54,166 nucleotides of DNA, taken from contig JAFVVG010000042.1 of NCBI GenBank assembly GCA_017502305.1, positions 1 to 54,166 of the forward strand. Direction: 5' to 3'. The notes beneath the pieces are model-generated. The model made no database searches and had not been told where the DNA came from. It saw only the letters and a list, made by a program, of their open reading frames with translations. Shown here one piece after another: positions 53,304 to 54,166 of this stretch. Within the stretch, counting starts at the first letter, position 1. Every line of letters begins with the position of its first letter. The position numbers and the translations under genes were made by a program. Source of the DNA: Clostridia bacterium (lineage in GTDB: Bacteria > Bacillota > Clostridia > Christensenellales > Aristaeellaceae).

Positions 53304-53828
53304 TTAAAGAGTTATCCAATATCGTCTTAACAAATGTCGTCCTTCAGCATCGTTATATGCGTCTATGGTATCTTTCCAGATACCGCCCAATGCTTCACAT
53401 ACATGAATAGAAGCTTTATTTTCGTCGTTAATTGTCAGCAACACTTTTTCCATGCCATGTTGTTTTGCAAGTTCCAACCCAAGGCGAAGAATCTCTTTGC
53501 CATATCCTTTTCCTTGCTCCGATACTCTAACTGCATAACCAATGCTTCCAGTGTCCAACATTACCTTTTCGGAGAATTCGGTTCTGAGTTGAAATTCTCC
53601 TATGAATTTGCCGTTGTCAATTGCCCAATAGTGAAAACTGACGGGTTGGCCTTCTATCAATCCCTGTTCTTTCCTGTCATACCATGACTTGGTACGAGAA
53701 AACCATTCATCAACAATATGCTTTGGGTTTGTGGGTCTGAAATAGGTGACATGGTTATCATACAATTCCTGACAATACGCTTTGTATCCCATCACATATT
53801 CTGGACACCTTTTTATCAGTTGCACCAT
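53304..53828 (-). CDS. GNAT-family N-acetyltransferase, AT-rich, in the inverted-repeat segment
   Basis: A 174-residue acetyltransferase of the RimJ/RimL-like type: IGEFQLRTEF strand, IGYAVRVSEQGKGYGKEIL acetyl-CoA loop, and KVLLTINDENKASIHVCEALGG. The ATG at 53828 has GAGG upstream. Codon use is much more AT-rich than in the preceding operon, and the gene sits between 31-bp inverted repeats, so recent acquisition is likely. Substrate unknown. Confidence 0.88.
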   Translation of the reverse strand: MVQLIKRCPEYVMGYKAYCQELYDNHVTYFRPTNPKHIVDEWFSRTKSWYDRKEQGLIEGQPVSFHYWAIDNGKFIGEFQLRTEFSEKVMLDTGSIGYAVRVSEQGKGYGKEILRLGLELAKQHGMEKVLLTINDENKASIHVCEALGGIWKDTIDAYNDAEGRHLLRRYWITL

Positions 53829-53883
53829 ACAGCTACCTCGTCAAATTCAAGTTTATCGCTTTCACTCCATCACAGCAGTGTAT

Positions 53884-53915
53884 GGAACCGCAAGGCAGCA
53901 AAGGCTTACGGTTCC
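53884..53915 (+). other. Imperfect hairpin upstream of the GNAT gene
   Basis: GGAACCG (53884-53890) pairs with CGGTTCC (53909-53915), with a further AAG/CTT inside. No T-run on the plus strand. It lies in the 53829-53975 stretch, where no gene is seen. Confidence 0.4.
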
Positions 53916-53975
53916 GTTATTTGCACGATGGCAGACGAAGGATAACTCCTTCCTTTCCCTCATCCTTCCTGTCGG

Positions 53976-54166
53976 ATGCTCTTTTGTTCATTGTTGAATA
54001 AGTTGTTCCTTAACAACGCCTCCGCCAATTTTTCCTTTTCGTCAGGTGACTGGTTGGATTACCATAGTGAAAACGACGAAATTCTCCTGTCTGCCGAAGT
54101 GGAAGGATTAGAGAAGGCATTAACCGAGTTGCTGGACAACAATCTTTCAGAAACAAAAGAGATCAA
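53976..54166 (+). CDS. Unrecognised open frame running off the right edge
   Basis: An ATG at 53976 opens a frame that continues to the window end (DWLDYHSENDEILLSAEVEG, then ALTELLDN), acidic and plausible as protein. There is no ribosome site and the right inverted repeat lies inside it, so the true start may differ or this may be the 3' part of a broken gene. Confidence 0.25.
   Translation, partial: MLFCSLLNKLFLNNASANFSFSSGDWLDYHSENDEILLSAEVEGLEKALTELLDNNLSETKEI
53998..54028 (-). repeat. Right 31-bp terminal inverted repeat
   Basis: Reverse complement of the left copy with three mismatches. It contains a perfect small palindrome GTTGTT-CCTT-AACAAC. Confidence 0.75.

Larger units (their letters stand above)
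53166..54028. mobile_element. Inverted-repeat-bounded segment carrying a GNAT gene
   Basis: A 31-bp repeat at 53166-53196 matches the reverse complement of 53998-54028 at 28 of 31 positions. Between them is a gene that is clearly more AT-rich than the operon to the left. No transposase is present in the 863 bp, so it would be a non-autonomous (MITE- or cassette-like) unit. Target-site duplications are not obvious. Confidence 0.5.

Overview
The window looks like chromosomal DNA of a gut- or rumen-type Clostridia member (Bacillota). The signs are Gram-positive secretion signals and lipoprotein box, sortase-type pilin domains (Cna-B and FctA types), BspA-like leucine-rich repeats, Thr/Pro linkers, strong AGGAGG ribosome sites, GTG starts and sigma-A promoters, in a visibly GC-rich background. 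A more exact taxon cannot be read from the sequence alone.

Layout. (1) 1-10706, minus: a giant secreted adhesin, cut by the left edge, of at least 3568 residues, made of Cna-B, SpaA-like and FctA-like isopeptide domains. (2) 10897-17444: housekeeping and accessory genes. These are a cupin-type AraC regulator divergent from the adhesin, a ccdA / TlpA-like thioredoxin / ABM-domain operon, a P-loop protein, a DUF4867-like protein, and an operon of exonuclease III, EamA transporter and methyltransferase. (3) 17558-17835: tRNA-Val(CAC) and tRNA-Ala(GGC), each followed by a hairpin. (4) 17914-32257: a genomic island. An N-terminally truncated tyrosine integrase lies on the left and the C-terminal remnant of a large serine recombinase on the right. 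Between them is a much more AT-rich three-gene operon: secreted subtilase A, a 2505-residue Ig-like repeat protein, and multidomain subtilase B. (5) 32254-38233: an SH3b exoprotein, a ClC transporter, and a carbohydrate ABC importer (binding protein and two permeases, no ATPase in view). (6) 38362-47739, minus: a 3125-residue BspA-like LRR protein. (7) 47884-53150: a short alanyl-tRNA synthetase, a MATE efflux pump, and an operon of AraC-GyrI regulator, stand-alone GyrI-like protein and acetyltransferase. (8) 53166-54028: an 863-bp segment bounded by 31-bp inverted repeats and holding an AT-rich acetyltransferase gene.

How the parts relate. More than half of the window encodes secreted or surface proteins. 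Three of them (at least 3568, 2505 and 3125 residues) take up about 27.6 kb. The island operon is the best candidate for an undescribed system: two subtilases flank one giant exoprotein, and all three carry the same LRR_5 end module. The giant has six alternating copies of two unnamed beta-type domains. Its N-terminal half is visibly homologous to the N-terminal half of the 3125-residue LRR protein outside the island, so the imported system and the resident surface protein share an uncharacterised module of several hundred residues.

All calls come from reading the sequence. No database search, structure prediction or composition calculation was run.
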